A stretch of 64,000 bases of DNA. Source: Trametopsis cervina (taxonomy: Eukaryota; Basidiomycota; Agaricomycetes; Polyporales; Irpicaceae). Position numbers and translations under genes: made by a program. Below, piece after piece: positions 23,447 through 36,473 of this stretch; the stretch's first letter is position 1, and every line of letters starts with the position of its first letter. The notes beneath the pieces are model-generated. The model did not search any database. It was not told the DNA's origin and saw only the letters and a list, made by a program, of their open reading frames with translations. The DNA is taken from NCBI GenBank assembly GCA_022385755.1, contig MU278349.1:868001-932000 (forward strand), given 5' to 3'.

Positions 23447-24793
23447 CTATGCTGATGCTGCAACGTCCTTTGCGAATGTTGCCGCTACAAGCAACGGAAA
23501 TACGAGTGTTGCGTCGGCATATACCTGTAACATACGTGATTAAAGTGATACCCTGTGGCGCATACCAGACCAACCTTGACCGACTCAGAACCTGCACGGA
23601 TTTTGCCCCATGAAACCGCTTCATCAGGACGAGCGCCAGAATCAGAACCGTCGAACTCTTGGCCAGTATTCTAGCGGAAAGTGAGTAACTACCACACGTC
23701 CAAAGATCACTTGCTTACAATATACACGGAATAATCTGCACCATTGCGCTGTGTTCGCACCCAGTCGATTAGCTCTGCCAGAATGTACCCAAGCAGAAGG
23801 GAGGAGCTCACGATCAACATCGCATTGGCGATTTGATGCTTGCATACACCGCCCCCAAGGATAATCATACCAGCCTTTCGCGATACGCGAGAAGCTTCGT
23901 TCAGTGCACGGATGTCACGAACAATGTCTACAATCAGGCCTGGCTTGCGGAACGAATGAAAGTAGAGCATATCCCCCAATGACCCGTCGGTCAACGCGGG
24001 GCAGAAAACAGGAATGTCGTTCTAGGACCTCGTTCAATGTCTGCTCGGCGGAACAAAGGTTGGTATTCACTTTGTACGCCCAGTAATATACAGACTCCTC
24101 ATTATTGATCTCTTTTCCTAGCCGCCGAATAAATGTGCTCGGAGTCCAGACTTCACCAGTCTCTTGCTGTTCGGCCAGCATAGCATCAAGAATTGGAGTC
24201 AACCAATCCTCGAACTTGCAGTAATTATCATTCGGAACGATGAGATTGCCAATGCGATTCATACCGCGCTTCCGTAAGTCCGCGCCGTCTAGATTGAAAT
24301 CTGCAAGGTATGTCTTGCCGAGGCATTTAATAAAGTCTTCCTCGATGCCACCGGCAGTAGTGACGATTGCTGAAACGTGCTTGTGTTTGACAAGGTGAAG
24401 GATCACTTCGCGTAGGCCGGAGGAGATCAGGTTTGACGTGTAACCCAGGAAAATGTTGCACCGCGTTTGCGCGCGGACTTCAGGATCGCGATATTCGTCA
24501 GATTCGTCTTCTGCTATTGGATCATCCGAGAGCCTCCATTTTCTCTATGAAGATCAGAGGCAGAAAGCAATACACCAAAATAGACGCACCATTTTATTCA
24601 CGATTTCGATGGCCTTACCCAAGCTATTGGCCTGAAACCCGATCCTTTGATAACTGGCAAGGAGGCTATCCAGAGTAACGGGGGCATCGAAGTTCGGTCC
24701 TTGGACTGAGACAGCATACTCTGGCATAGGCTCGGAGGCCTTGAGCACAGCTGCAGATGCGCTATTCGGGACGCTGTTTGATGTAGAGGCCAT
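23447..24793 (-). CDS. dys1: Deoxyhypusine synthase
   Basis: Six exons (24793-24590, 24544-24071, 24021-23812, 23748-23719, 23670-23575, 23524-23447) give 363 aa, the usual length. The cytosolic NAD-dependent enzyme moves the aminobutyl group of spermidine to one lysine of eIF5A, the first step of hypusine formation, which eIF5A needs for elongation and termination. Signature segments: [78 protein letters not shown], and [19 protein letters not shown]. The last includes the active-site lysine, residue 329 in this model. Exon 4 is only 30 nt. The gene starts 216 bp from SEC7, which it faces head to head. No defect was seen. Confidence 0.97.
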
Positions 24794-25009
24794 TGTCCGT
24801 TGGTAGCAGACAAATGTATGTAAGTTAGCACAAGATATAGCTGTCCAAAAATGAATGGGCGTTTAGTCGCGTGCCGAATCTAACACACGTGACATGATCA
24901 AGGAACAGGTTGCGCGCGGTCCCGTCTTCAAGTGTACGTGACGGTGACCCTCTATTCAAGGCCTTTCTCCTCCTCTATAACTGGGCCCTCGCCCGTTTAT
25001 CTATCTGTT
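24794..25009. promoter_or_regulatory. Short bidirectional promoter, deoxyhypusine synthase / SEC7
   Basis: Only 216 bp separate the two start codons, so both genes must share this control region. A pyrimidine-rich tract precedes the SEC7 ATG. No clear TATA box was seen. Confidence 0.6.
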
Positions 25010-28000
25010 ATGAGTTCTGCCGACGTAGAACAAGCTACATCAATTCCATTGCCGCAATCACCGCCTGGGGACGAACAAGTAACTCTCACGTACCACTCAA
25101 TTCACGCAAACGACGAGCCGCTCGATTCTGCTCGTGAAGCCCTCGCGCAAACAGCGAGCCGAAGCCTGCATGATGCAGAGGACGATGGGAATGCAGACCA
25201 CCATTCGCAGGACGAAGAAATAGTCTCAACCACTCATGCCGTTTCATCCGGGATAAGTACCACTCTTCAAGCAGAAGCTGCGGAGGAGGCTACTTCACCG
25301 AACGAGGCTTTGCCCAGAGACTCCGAGAGCTCAATACCTCCTGCTACTCCCGCAAAGTCACCGCCGCAGGTTCGTTCACCGCCTCCACGCCACGACAGTC
25401 TCACTCCCGGATTGACATCCCCGCGCGCTCGTCCCCGACCCTCCGAAGACCTTCGTCTCAACGCCCTTCCCACTGGCACACATACACCTCCGTCTCGTAC
25501 AACATCTCCGGCTGCGACGCATAGACGATCGCTTACTATGGCGAAGGGGCGAACCGTATCTGCGGTACTCATTACGTCGGCACTCGAAACCATAGCTTCA
25601 TCACGCGATGCAAAGAGATCACAACCGCTCAAGGACAGCGTCCAGCGTGCTCTGGACATGGTGAAATCTGGCGAGGGTGGCGACCGCCCGCGCGAAATAT
25701 TCGAGCCACTGCGGCTGGCTTGCGAGACTCGAAACGAAAAACTGATGATCGCCAGCTTGGATTGTATCTCCAAGCTAATCTCCTATTCATTCTTTGCCGA
25801 ACCAGCTAGCGCACGTCAATCTCAATCGCTGCCGTCCCCTCCACCTTCTCCGGGTCCTGGTGCTCGGTCCTCCATATCCTCAGCCCAGAATTCAGGCGGG
25901 CAAGACATTCCACTTGTTGACTTGGTTGTGAACACTATTACTTCATGTCACACGGAGTCCACACCGGAAACAGTTTCTTTACAGATTGTGAAGGCTCTGC
26001 TGGCACTGGTTTTGTCCTCGACGATCCTTGTTCATCAGTCCTCTCTCTTGAAAGCCGTGCGGACAGTGTATAACGTTTTCCTGTTGAGTGTGGATCCTAT
26101 CAATCAAACGGTAGCCCAGGGTGGCCTCACCCAAATGGTAAATCATGTATTCGCGCGTTGTAACCTCGATGGACCTGTAACATCTCGCAGAGAATCTTTG
26201 GCGACGCTTTCCCCTGCAAGAGGCGATAATCGACGGCTTTCAGGTGCTACAAATTCACCTATATCTGCGCCAGTTCCTCTCAGCCCTGCAAGTGCTGCTG
26301 ATTCTCATACCTTGGCTGAATCCGTGGAAGCCAGCACGGCTGTCCCATCCGAAAATGATTCAAAGGTCAGCCTACCTGTCGATACACCCAGTGTCGCGTC
26401 AGTAGACCTTCCTGCCAATGGTCACGTCGAAGAAGAGAACTCTGAAAGCTCCCATTCTCTGCATCATCCTCGGTAGGTCCCGTTCTGAGGTCATACACAT
26501 GTAACTCATCCACCACTCCCATGTCACAGGGCATCCACGAGCGTAAAAGCTGATGTGCTTGCCGAGGAGGAAGCGGCTCACCTTGTTGAGATGTCCACAA
26601 ACGACCTCTTCATCAAAGACGCATTCCTCGTCTTCCGCGCTCTTTGTAAACTCACCATGAAGCCATTAAACCAAGACAGGTTCGCAATTGTCCTCTGGGT
26701 GTTGAATAGAACACTGACAGTCCTATAGCGAGCGAGACCTCAAGTCGCACGCAATGAGGTCTAAGCTTTTGTCCTTGCATCTGCTTTTGACCATCCTCAA
26801 CAACCACATGGCCTTGTTGGTTTCGCCGTCCGCAATCATCTACTCCAGCTCATCCAATGATGCTACAACATTTGTTCAAGCAATCACGCAATATCTTTGC
26901 TTATCCTTGAGCAGGAACGCCGTCAGCCCTGTTCCTCAAGTGTTCGACATCAGTGTTGAAATCTTCTGGAGGGTCCTTGCCGGAATGCGCACGAAACTGA
27001 AGGTAATTGGATACCAAGGGCTGGAGCGTTGCGTGTAGCTCATTATCCTGTAGAAAGAGATCGAAGTCCTCCTGCATGAGATCTTCATTCCCATTTTGGA
27101 GATGAAGACATCCACGCTCAAGCAGAAGGCGGTTATCTTGGGTATGCTTCAACGGCTATGTCAGGACCCACAGGCAATAGTCGAAATTTACCTGAACTAC
27201 GATTGCGATAGCGAAGCCGTCGACAATATTTACGAGCAGTAGGTTTTTTCGGCTAGATATCCGTTCGCCAACTTACCTGGGATATGCTTCCAGTTTGATA
27301 AATATTGTCTCGAAGCTTGGTACTGCACCTATCACGCATGCTCCACCGAAGATCAGCGATCCCACAAGCCCGGGCTTAGCTCCGACGTCGAAAGGGAATC
27401 CCAATGCAGTACCCCCCTCGTTAAGCACGAATGCTCTCTCGGTTCCGGGCACATTGGACACTTCAAGTTTGGGACATACGGAGTCTCAATTGCGAAGGCA
27501 GAGTCTGGAGTGCTTGGTGGCAGTTTTGCGCTCGCTTGTAGCCTGGGGTACCACCAACTCTGGGAGCGTCAATGCTGGTGGTCTCGACACAAGCAGCGAC
27601 CAAAGTACCAGATCAGCGCAGGCAGAGGACATACGAGCCAGCGCGGTCACCCCCGACCCTTCGATTGATAGGATTTCTGCTACAACTAGTGTTACTGAGT
27701 CGAGTAGACTCCCTACGCCTGATCAATTCGTTGACGATCCTACGAAGTTTGAGAACGCGAAACAAAAGAAGACGACATTGCTCGAGGGTATCAAGAAGTT
27801 TAATTACAAGCCGAAGCGTGTATGTCCTTATGCTTAACATCTGCTCCATTACTGATGACCGTATAAGGGCATCGCCTTCTTCCTTGAGACCGGGCTTATT
27901 CGGAGCAAGTCACCCCATGATGTTGCACAATTCTTACTTGAGACCGACGGTTTAAGCAAGGCAATGATCGGAGAATATCTTGGTGAAGCGTCAGTAGCTA

Positions 28001-31000
28001 TTTCTCCGCGTATGTAACGCAAGTAGAGCTAATGTGTTCTAGTGACGAGGCCAACGTCGCCACAATGCATGCATTCGTGGACATAATGGATTTTAAAGGA
28101 TTACCGTTCGTTGATGCTCTCCGGACGTTCTTGCAGGCCTTCCGACTCCCCGGCGAGGCTCAGAAGATTGATCGATACATGCTGAAGTTCGCCGAGCGGT
28201 ACATTGCAGGCAACCCTCAAGCCTTTGCTAACGCTGGTAAGCATTTGCTTCTTAAGCCACCCCTTCGAATGTCAATCGTCTGGTAGACACCGCATATGTT
28301 CTGGCGTATTCAACTATCATGTTGAACACCGACGCGCACAACCCTCAGGTCAAGAATCGCATGACGAAGGCCGACTTCCTGAAGAACAATCGCGGGATCA
28401 ATGACGGTCAAGATCTCTCAGAAGAACTACTATCATCCATCTATGATGAGATCGTATCGAACGAAATTCGCATGAAGGACGAGGTTGAAGCAGTACAAGT
28501 TCCAGCCGCACCCGCACCAGGCCTGGCGAACGCCCTGGCTAACGTCGGTAGAGACCTGCAGAAGGAAGCCTACATGATGCAGTCGAATAGCATGGCGAAC
28601 AAAACGGAGGTATAACCCTTGAATCGGTCCGTTGGCATGTATTCTGACCTTGGCGCAGGCGCTTTTCAAGACCCTCATGCGTTCTCAGCGGAAAGGAGCG
28701 AAACCCGCAGAGCAGTACTTCAGCGCATCTCATTTCGTGCACGTACGACCGATGTTTGAGGTGGCCTGGATCCCATTTTTAGCTGGCTTGTCTGGCCCCT
28801 TACAAGCAACTGACGATCTAGAAATCGTCGAACTCTGTCTAGATGGGTTCAAGAGTGCCATCCGGATTGTCTGCTATTTCGACCTCGAGTTGGAGCGGAA
28901 CGCCTTCGTCACGACACTAGGGAAATTCACATTCTTGAACAATTTGGGTGAGATGAAGACAAAAAACATGGAGGCCATCAAAGCGCTGCTCGACGTTGCT
29001 GTTACTGAGGGCAATAATTTGAAGGGGTCATGGCGTGAGGTCCTGACATGTGTAAGCCAACTCGAGCATATGCAATTGATCAGCAGTGGCGTAGATATCC
29101 CCGATGTAAAGAAAGGGTGAGTTGAACCAGTTATTTGTGGTTGTGCATGCTGATTGCCGTTTGCAGTCGGGGGCGCAAGGTCCCAACAGAGGAACTGGCT
29201 AACGAAAGCCGTTCGACACACATCACTGTGGCCGCGGACATGGTCTTTTCTCTCAGCCATTATCTCTCTGGAGTGAGTCTGATCCAAAATTTACTGAGCT
29301 CAGTTTAAACAACGATAATATAGACCGCGATTGTCGACTTCGTTAGGGCACTATGTGATGTCTCTTGGGAGGAGATTACATCATCAGGCATGTCTCAACA
29401 TCCACGGTTGTTCAGTCTTCAGAAGCTCGTCGAGATTTCATACTACAACATGAATCGGATTCGACTTGAATGGTCAAATCTCTGGGATATTCTTGGAGAA
29501 CACTTCAATCAGGTAAATAACAAAAGATGTTCAGGGACATTGTGCTCACATCATTGCGCAGGTCTGCTGCCACAGTAATCCTCATGTTGGATTCTTCGCC
29601 CTCGATGCCCTTCGTCAATTAGCCATGAGATTTTTGGAGAAGGAAGAGCTGCCACACTTCAAGTTCCAAAAGGATTTCCTGAGACCGTTCCAGTATACCA
29701 TGGTCCATAATTCAAATCCCGACATTCGTGACATGGTATGTCCGTAGATGGATGTGATTTCCACAAGGCACTGATAATCGATTGGTAGGTTTTGCAATGT
29801 CTCCAACAAATGATCCAAGCACGCGTCGCAAACATGCGGTCTGGCTGGAGGACAATGTTTGGTGTGTTCACTGCTGCAGCAAAGGTGTCGACCGGTAAGT
29901 GGTTCTCCCTTCGATTTATCGTTCATATCTAACAGCTGATTCAGAACGCATCGTCAATTCTGCGTTCGAGATCGTAACACGTTTGAATAAGGAACACTTC
30001 TCGTCTATCGTTCGCCATGGATCTTTTGCCGATTTGACAGTCTGTATCACGGACTTCTGCAAAGTCACTAAATACCAGAAGATCAGCCTCCTGGCGATTG
30101 CCATGTTACGAGGAGTGATCCCAGTCATGCTCGAGCTGCCCGAGTGTAATCTCAGCCCTGCCGCTCTTGAGAATGCCACGCCCATGGACGATCCCATGAT
30201 CAAGTACTGGTTCCCAGTACTCTTCGGCTTCTATGATGTGATCATGAACGGAGAAGATCTCGAGGTCCGACGACTGTAAGTTCAATTCGCATCGTGCCCT
30301 CAAATTAAAGTTCACGCCTTTGCTCAGAGCTCTGGACTCTCTGTTCTCGACATTGAAATCATATGGTTCTTCCTATACGGTCGAATTCTGGGATACGGTT
30401 TGCCAGGAGATACTCTTCCCTATATTCGCTGTTCTCAAGTCCAGTCAAGATCTATCCCGATTCAGCACTCAGGAAGATATGAGCGTGTGGCTCTCCTCAA
30501 CCATGATTCAAGCTCTACGCAATCTAATTGACCTCTATACCTTCTTCTTCGACACTCTGGAGCGCTTCCTTGATGGCTTACTTGATCTTCTCTGTGTTTG
30601 CATTTGTCAAGGTATAGCTTCATCCTTGCGTGTGCATACAAATACTTATGACCTATAGAAAATGACACCCTGGCTCGCATCGGCACATCGTGTCTACAGC
30701 AGCTGCTGGAAAATAACGTCAAGAAACTTAGTGCTGAGCGATGGGAACGTGTTGCCACTACGTTCGTCAAGCTTTTCAAAACAACCACCCCCCATCAGCT
30801 CTTCGACGAGAGCCTCAGAGTCGAGATCGACGGCAGTAGCTCGGACCTGCAGGAAACCACTGGTACTTCAGGCTATTTCATAGCTGTCACATGTATTGAC
30901 TCCCAAGGCATAGAAACGAATGGCCAAGCGATAGTCCCTGCACCGCTGTCGCCTAATGGGGAACAGCAGAAATCGGATACGAAGATATCGCTGAACGAAC

Positions 31001-31777
31001 GGAGGAGAATCTTCAAGCAAATAATCGTCAAATGCGTGCTTCAATTGCTGCTGATTGAAACCACAAACGAACTGCTTCGGAATGAAGAAGTCTACCAAAC
31101 GATACCGCCGGAACACTTACTGCGCCTGATGGGCGTTCTTGACCACAGTTATCAGTTCGCACGGATGTTTAACGAAGACAAAGAGCTGCGAACAGGGCTT
31201 TGGAAAGTCGGTGAGTACAATCAAGGCATCATAGATGACGTGATTTAAGGCTTTTCTTAGGTTTCATGAAGCATTTGCCAAATTTACTCAAACAGGAGTC
31301 GAGCAGCGCTGCCACACTAGTCCACATACTGACTCGCATGTATTATGATCCCCGATCTGAGCATCAAGCCGCTCGCCCCCAGGTTGCAGATAGGCTGTTA
31401 CCGTACGATCTCAAAATCCAGCACTCTTTTGTACAAGGTACTCACATACGTCTCATAGGCTTGGCCGAGTAGTCATTCAAGACTTCGCTAAATTGCGATT
31501 GGACAGCCAGGCCAAGAATATCGCGGCTTGGACACCTGTTGTCGCAGAAACTTTACAGGGCTTTATCAAGTTCGACGACAAGGCCGTGAGTAATTTTTCT
31601 CGGATCTATGAAGTATATCGGGCTAACATCTCACTGCAGTTCACGCGCTACCTCCCCGTCATTTATCCATTGGCAACTGAGCTCCTATCACGGGACATGG
31701 CTCCAGAAATTCGCCAATGCCTCCAAGAATATTTCACTAGAGTAGGGTACGTTCAAGGGATTATGGAAAGATCATGA
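25010..31777 (+). CDS. sec7: SEC7/BIG-type Arf guanine-nucleotide exchange factor
   Basis: A multi-exon gene of about 20 exons, roughly 1,850 aa by eye; internal junctions were checked for reading continuity but not all listed. The protein is the large trans-Golgi GEF that loads Arf1 with GTP for coat recruitment. Order: a disordered Ser/Pro-rich N-terminus (to about 26475); the DCB-HUS region ([44 protein letters not shown] in parts, ILGMLQRLC); the Sec7 domain at about 27790-28400 ([30 protein letters not shown] with the glutamate finger, [15 protein letters not shown]); then HDS1-4 helical repeats to the end ([47 protein letters not shown]). Start chosen at MSSADVEQ because the upstream in-frame residues look like leader sequence. 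The C-terminus ends in [11 protein letters not shown]. Confidence 0.95.
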
Positions 31778-31926
31778 GCTTGTTTCAGCTGGCATGGGAT
31801 CAGAGAGTCATTATGTTCATTATTTATTCATCCTACGCGTTGTGTATAATGATATAATTCAGTACGGACGGACTAGAAAGATTTAGACAAAACCTGCGCT
31901 ACTATATTTACACTCGTCGAAAGTTC

Positions 31927-34900
31927 TCATTGGTATCCGTATCCTCCATATCCACCTGCCCCTTGATATCCGTTCACCCAGCCGGTAGGTTGAGGCCGCA
32001 ATGCATCATACTTAGCTGTGGACGAAATGGCCTCGTCAGCATGGAAGAGCGGATCAAGACAGTACCTACCAGGATTCTGTGGTTCGGCATTGTTATCGCC
32101 ACCGAAGGTACCGCTCTTCATCTGGGCAAAGACGTTTGCCGGGTTGGTACTAGCTGACGATTGAGACTGTGGCTGAGGTGCAGCGGAGTTTAGCTGCCCG
32201 AAGCCGGGATTGAAACCTGTCGGATCTACGGTAGTCAGAACGCTACCCGCTCAATGTGCATTCTGGCATAACAACTCACTGCTTTGAATGGGTGAGAAAG
32301 AGTTGTTGGGCTGGAACGATGGTAGACCGTTGACTTGTCCGCCGATACCACCGAATCCACCCATGGGAAGGCCCGTGGGTTGTGATGATAGTGCTTGCGG
32401 CTGGAAACCGGTAGGTTGGGGTTGGAAGCCTGTAGGCTGGGGTTGGAAGCCTGTAGACTGTGGTTGGAAACCTGTAGGTTGCGATTGGTATCCTGTCGGC
32501 TGAGACTGGAAGGCCGGCAGCTGAGGCTGGAATCCGGTGGGTTGTGGTTGAAAGCCAGTGGGGGATGGTTGGAACCCAGTGGGCTGCGGTCCTAATGGCT
32601 GAGAAGATCCCACAAATCCAGTCGGCTGGGCGGTAAGGAATGAAGGACTGGGGGAAGGTTGGAATGGTGACGAGGTAGGCCGTGTAGGCACGAAGCCACC
32701 GCCATAACCAGTTGGAGTGGGCACCAGCGGCTGCAGTAGGCTTTGGTTGATGGGAAGGGGAGCGAGTGGTCCTCGAGGGCCATTGATCGCAGGAGGCGGT
32801 AGCATCCCTGTCTGTTGAGCCTGTAGATGCTGAGCCATAGGAGCTGGCGATGACCCAACGCCTAAACCTGAGTGATATCCACTAGGCGGCGGAGAGACAA
32901 CAGTCGGAGGAGAGATTACGGCAGGACGCGTAGCGAGCGCAGGGCTTTGTGTTCGTATCTGAGCGAGACGAGCAAGTTGATCGAAGATATCCGCTTCGGT
33001 CTTGTTGGCAAGTCCAGACCCTGTAGATTGCTGCGGAGGTGCAGAAGCAGGCGGAACCGGGGGAGTGGGAGCAGGAGGAGGTGCTGCAGGCGCTGCAGGT
33101 GCCACTGCTGGGGGTGCTGCTGCCGGAGGAACAGATGCTGCACGTGTCGGTGCTTGAGACGGCGTTGGTTTGGTGGAGCTCGGTCTGTTGGTCCATGCAT
33201 CGTCGTCGAAGCCGCTCGCGGGAGTAGCGGCAGGCGCGGGAGAGGTTTGAGAAGGTACGGGAACGGGAGTGCCACTAGTGGCAACGGGACTAGCAACTAG
33301 CGGTGTTCCGGACCTTTGTATTTGGTCAGAGGCTGAGGAGATGGACTGTAAATCAACGGTAGAAGGGACGCTCTTGGTAGGCTGAGGGCGACCTCTGCGA
33401 ACGTTATTCTTCAACTGCCCGTTGGGGGCCGCGAATAAGTTGGGCGGTTGTCCTCTAGCAGTACCTGAATTCTCTTCGGCCTGAAGCTGCTTCGCAAGTT
33501 CTTCGTCACGGCGCAACTGTTCTGCCTTGCTTGTACTGGCAGACCCGGGCTTCGAGTACTTCTGATCGATATGCTTCTTGACGCGAATAATATCTCCTTC
33601 TCGAAGGCCAAGCGAACGCATGGTGCCCTCAGTGATGTCTGGCAGAAGAGCTTCGTCGATCTTATCCCTGTCGAATGAATGCGCATAGCGAGAGCAGTCG
33701 TCGACGTCGCAGCCAGCGTTGAGGAAGAACTCAAACCAGTCGATGGTCGGACCCTTCTTGGGAAGCTGGCTAGTAGAACGAGGTTCAGGTTGAAGAGACT
33801 TTCTACGCTCGGACAGTGGTTCATCATCTGAATCCCTCCGAGACGACGAAGATACTTGCTGCTTGGCCATAATCTTCTCAACGTAGCGCATATCTTCAGC
33901 CGACATCCTCTCCGAGGGCACCTCGATGATAACTCCGTTGGACTTATGCAGCCTGATTTTGCTGTTTGCGTATCCAAGGAAGGCAGCTTCGACCCTGAAT
34001 TGACCAGTTCTATCGTGCCAGATACGCGTATTTTCAGCAGGCGGTCGACCTACCAAAACGTGCTGTTAGTGTAGGACAATTGCAGTTGAACCCAAACATA
34101 CGTCTGTCGCTGGAGGAGCGAGAAGATTCTCCGTTGGCTTTCGAAGAGCGTGAGGAGCTACCTTCAGAGCCAGAATCACGCTTCTCCTTCTCCTTCTGTT
34201 TCTGTTTCTGGCGTTCTTCAGCAGCAGCCTGTGCCTCTCTCTCCTTCTCCTTCTCTCGCTGCTTCTCTCGTTCCTGCTCCCGCTTTCGTCTATCCGCCTC
34301 TGCGGCAGCGGCAGCGGCTTTGGCACGTTGGTCAGCTTCCGCTTTCTTGCGCTCCTTCTCCTTCTTCTCAGACAATTCTTGTTCCCGGCGTTCAGCCTCA
34401 GCCCGGGCAGCGGCTGTCTCAGCTTCACGAGCTGCTCTGTCATCTTGTACTGCGATAGATGCTTGCGGCCCGCCTGACCCTGGGACAAGCTGGCACCGGA
34501 AGCGTTTCAGTCGACGTGAGATGTGAGTGCCATCCCAGTACATACCTCCAGATAGTTGGCAGGAACGACACCCTCAGTTCCATGTGCGTTCCTGCATTTC
34601 CACCATTCGTCCGTATCTCGCTCCAGTACGAGCAAGGTTTCGCCCTCGTGTACCGACATTTCATCGTCTCCGTCGGCAGAGAAGTCGTACAACACAACTG
34701 CGCGTTCACCTGCACCTAGAGCATCCTCCTCTTCAGCAGGTTCCTCTTCAATCTCTTCAGCGTCTTCCTCTTCCCGAGACGGTATGATTGCGGGCTCGGA
34801 GTTGTCGAAGTGAACGGCCTTTGCTGCACTGCGCGGTCTCTCTGGTGGGGCCAAGACTTCAGGCACGATCGCATCCCCGGATATTTTCGCGTCTGTGCGC

Positions 34901-36040
34901 ACTTCCTGCAGTTTCGCGATAATAGCTTCCGCAACTTCCTTAGAGCCGGCGTGGAAATGGAGTTCTGCAGCGTTGGGACCGCTGACTTCGACGTGGACAT
35001 GTTTGCCTTTCTCTAGGCGGGTAGACTGTATGTCCGTCGCTTGCCACTTCTGTACCGGGGTCTATACGGGTGGAGTTCGAAGATGAACAAGGTATCAAAG
35101 CATAGCGAGGCAACGCTGACGTACCTTGTCTGACTCACTGGCGAAGAACATAGATCCACTTCCTACGCCCAGTGTGCCTTTCTTCTTCTTACCCTTCTTA
35201 TCAACTTCAGATATAGACCACGTTTCTACAGGACCAGCGGGTACTTTCGCCTTGCTGCGGTTGACAAGCTCAGTAGGATCGGTGTAGGCTGGCTTTGGGG
35301 GCTGGAGATAACACCAAGTTGAGACCATAATGATATATGCAGACAGGGAAGGCATACCGATTCTGGTATGACCAGCTTCGATAGGTCAACACCAGCGGGT
35401 GGAGATGCTGCCACTGCTGATTCACCCTCGCCTTCTGCGGAAGTCTGATACGGCATGGTCGCCTTTAGCAGAGCCGGGTGCGTATTTGTTCAGCACGCTA
35501 TTACGCACCTCCTCGACATAGTTTCCAGGCACATATCCAATCCGGCCACCCTCCTTCTGACTCTGCACGAGAAACCAATCATCATCCTTAGCGAAGACAT
35601 ACAAGACTTCGTCCTCTTCCAAAGAAAGCTCGCCCTCTGCATTGGGCTCGTATTCATAGAGAGCCTTCACAACAGATATGTGTTGCGCCTGTACATCCAC
35701 GATTACTTGGATCAGTCCATGCCGGCGGACGCGCACGGTGGGGTAGCACTTACAGGCTCCACGTATGCGGATGGTACCATACCAGACGGCCCCTCCTCAT
35801 CTTGGGATTCGAGCTTCACCTTGACCTTCCACCAGCTATAGACGACCACGTTATGTTAGATACGGCACGAAGCCACGATATGGGTGAACAGCGTCTCCCA
35901 ACTTACTCATCGTCTGTCTTCTCCAAGAGAAACAAGAGTTGATCCTCCTTGATCGCTAACTCATCTTCTGCATCCGGTTGTGGTTCATAGTCATAAGAGG
36001 CCTTGAGGATTTCCAGGTAATTCTCTGGAGTGGTGGCCAT
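31927..36040 (-). CDS. sla1: SLA1-like endocytic adaptor (three SH3 domains, SHD1, SAM-like SHD2, QPTG repeats)
   Basis: About ten exons, roughly 1,180 aa. SLA1 works in the actin patch, linking cargo and clathrin to the Las17/WASP and Pan1/End3 machinery. First SH3: ASYDYEPQPDAEDELAIKE to WWKVKVK and MVPSAYVEP. Second: ALYEYEPNAEGELSLEEDE to IGYVPGNYVEE. Third: VVLYDFSADGDDEMSVHEG to VVPANYLEV. A Lys/Glu/Arg/Ala-rich helix follows. SHD1 (RIWHDRTGQFRVEAAFLG) is the module that binds NPFxD sorting signals. The SAM-like SHD2 is IDWFEFFLNAGCDVDDCSRY. The C-terminal third has Pro-rich stretches and tandem QPTGF repeats (about 32380-32640) corresponding to the LxxQxTG sites phosphorylated by Ark1/Prk1 kinases. 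Start at Met 36040 matches the family N-terminus; an upstream in-frame Met at 36109 is possible. Confidence 0.93.
32380..32620 (-). repeat. 21-bp tandem coding repeats in SLA1 (QPTGFQP units)
   Basis: Seven-residue units around T-G-F-Q-P-Q-P repeat about nine times with drift (TGY, STG and LPAF variants). The DNA period is 21 bp. This is the Prk1-target repeat region of SLA1 and a likely site of copy-number variation. Confidence 0.85.
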
Positions 36041-36473
36041 GTATCCCAGGGGTGGAATATAATAGTGTGGGTGGAAGGTGCGCAGGTCTCTCGTTAGCGC
36101 TCGCATCATCGACGTATCGTACCTGCCTGATTCAGGTCATTTGATGGCTGACCTCCACTTGCTGGCAATTGGATCATTGCAGTCAATAATGGGCGGAATG
36201 ATTTTGGAAGAGTAAAAATCGGATTTTATACGAGGAACTTTTTCGTTGTAGCCAACAAGAGCGATATTGATTAATACGGTCACGATTTCGAGTGAGCACA
36301 GTGATCTCCCAAGTTGCCGCCCAATTTTGTCAAGATTAGAAAAGCCTTCAGCTTGGAATCCTCATCTCTATCCTCTTCCCCCATCCACTCCTCCATTCAT
36401 CTCTTCACGACTCTCTTTCCTGATCTGTTCGATTTAACGACCTGCATACTGTATCACTACCCCCGCTGTAGCT
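36041..36473. promoter_or_regulatory. Divergent promoter region, SLA1 / SUP35
   Basis: 433 bp between start codons. On the SUP35 side a C/T-rich leader (about 36360-36470) precedes the ATG. No further gene. Confidence 0.55.
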
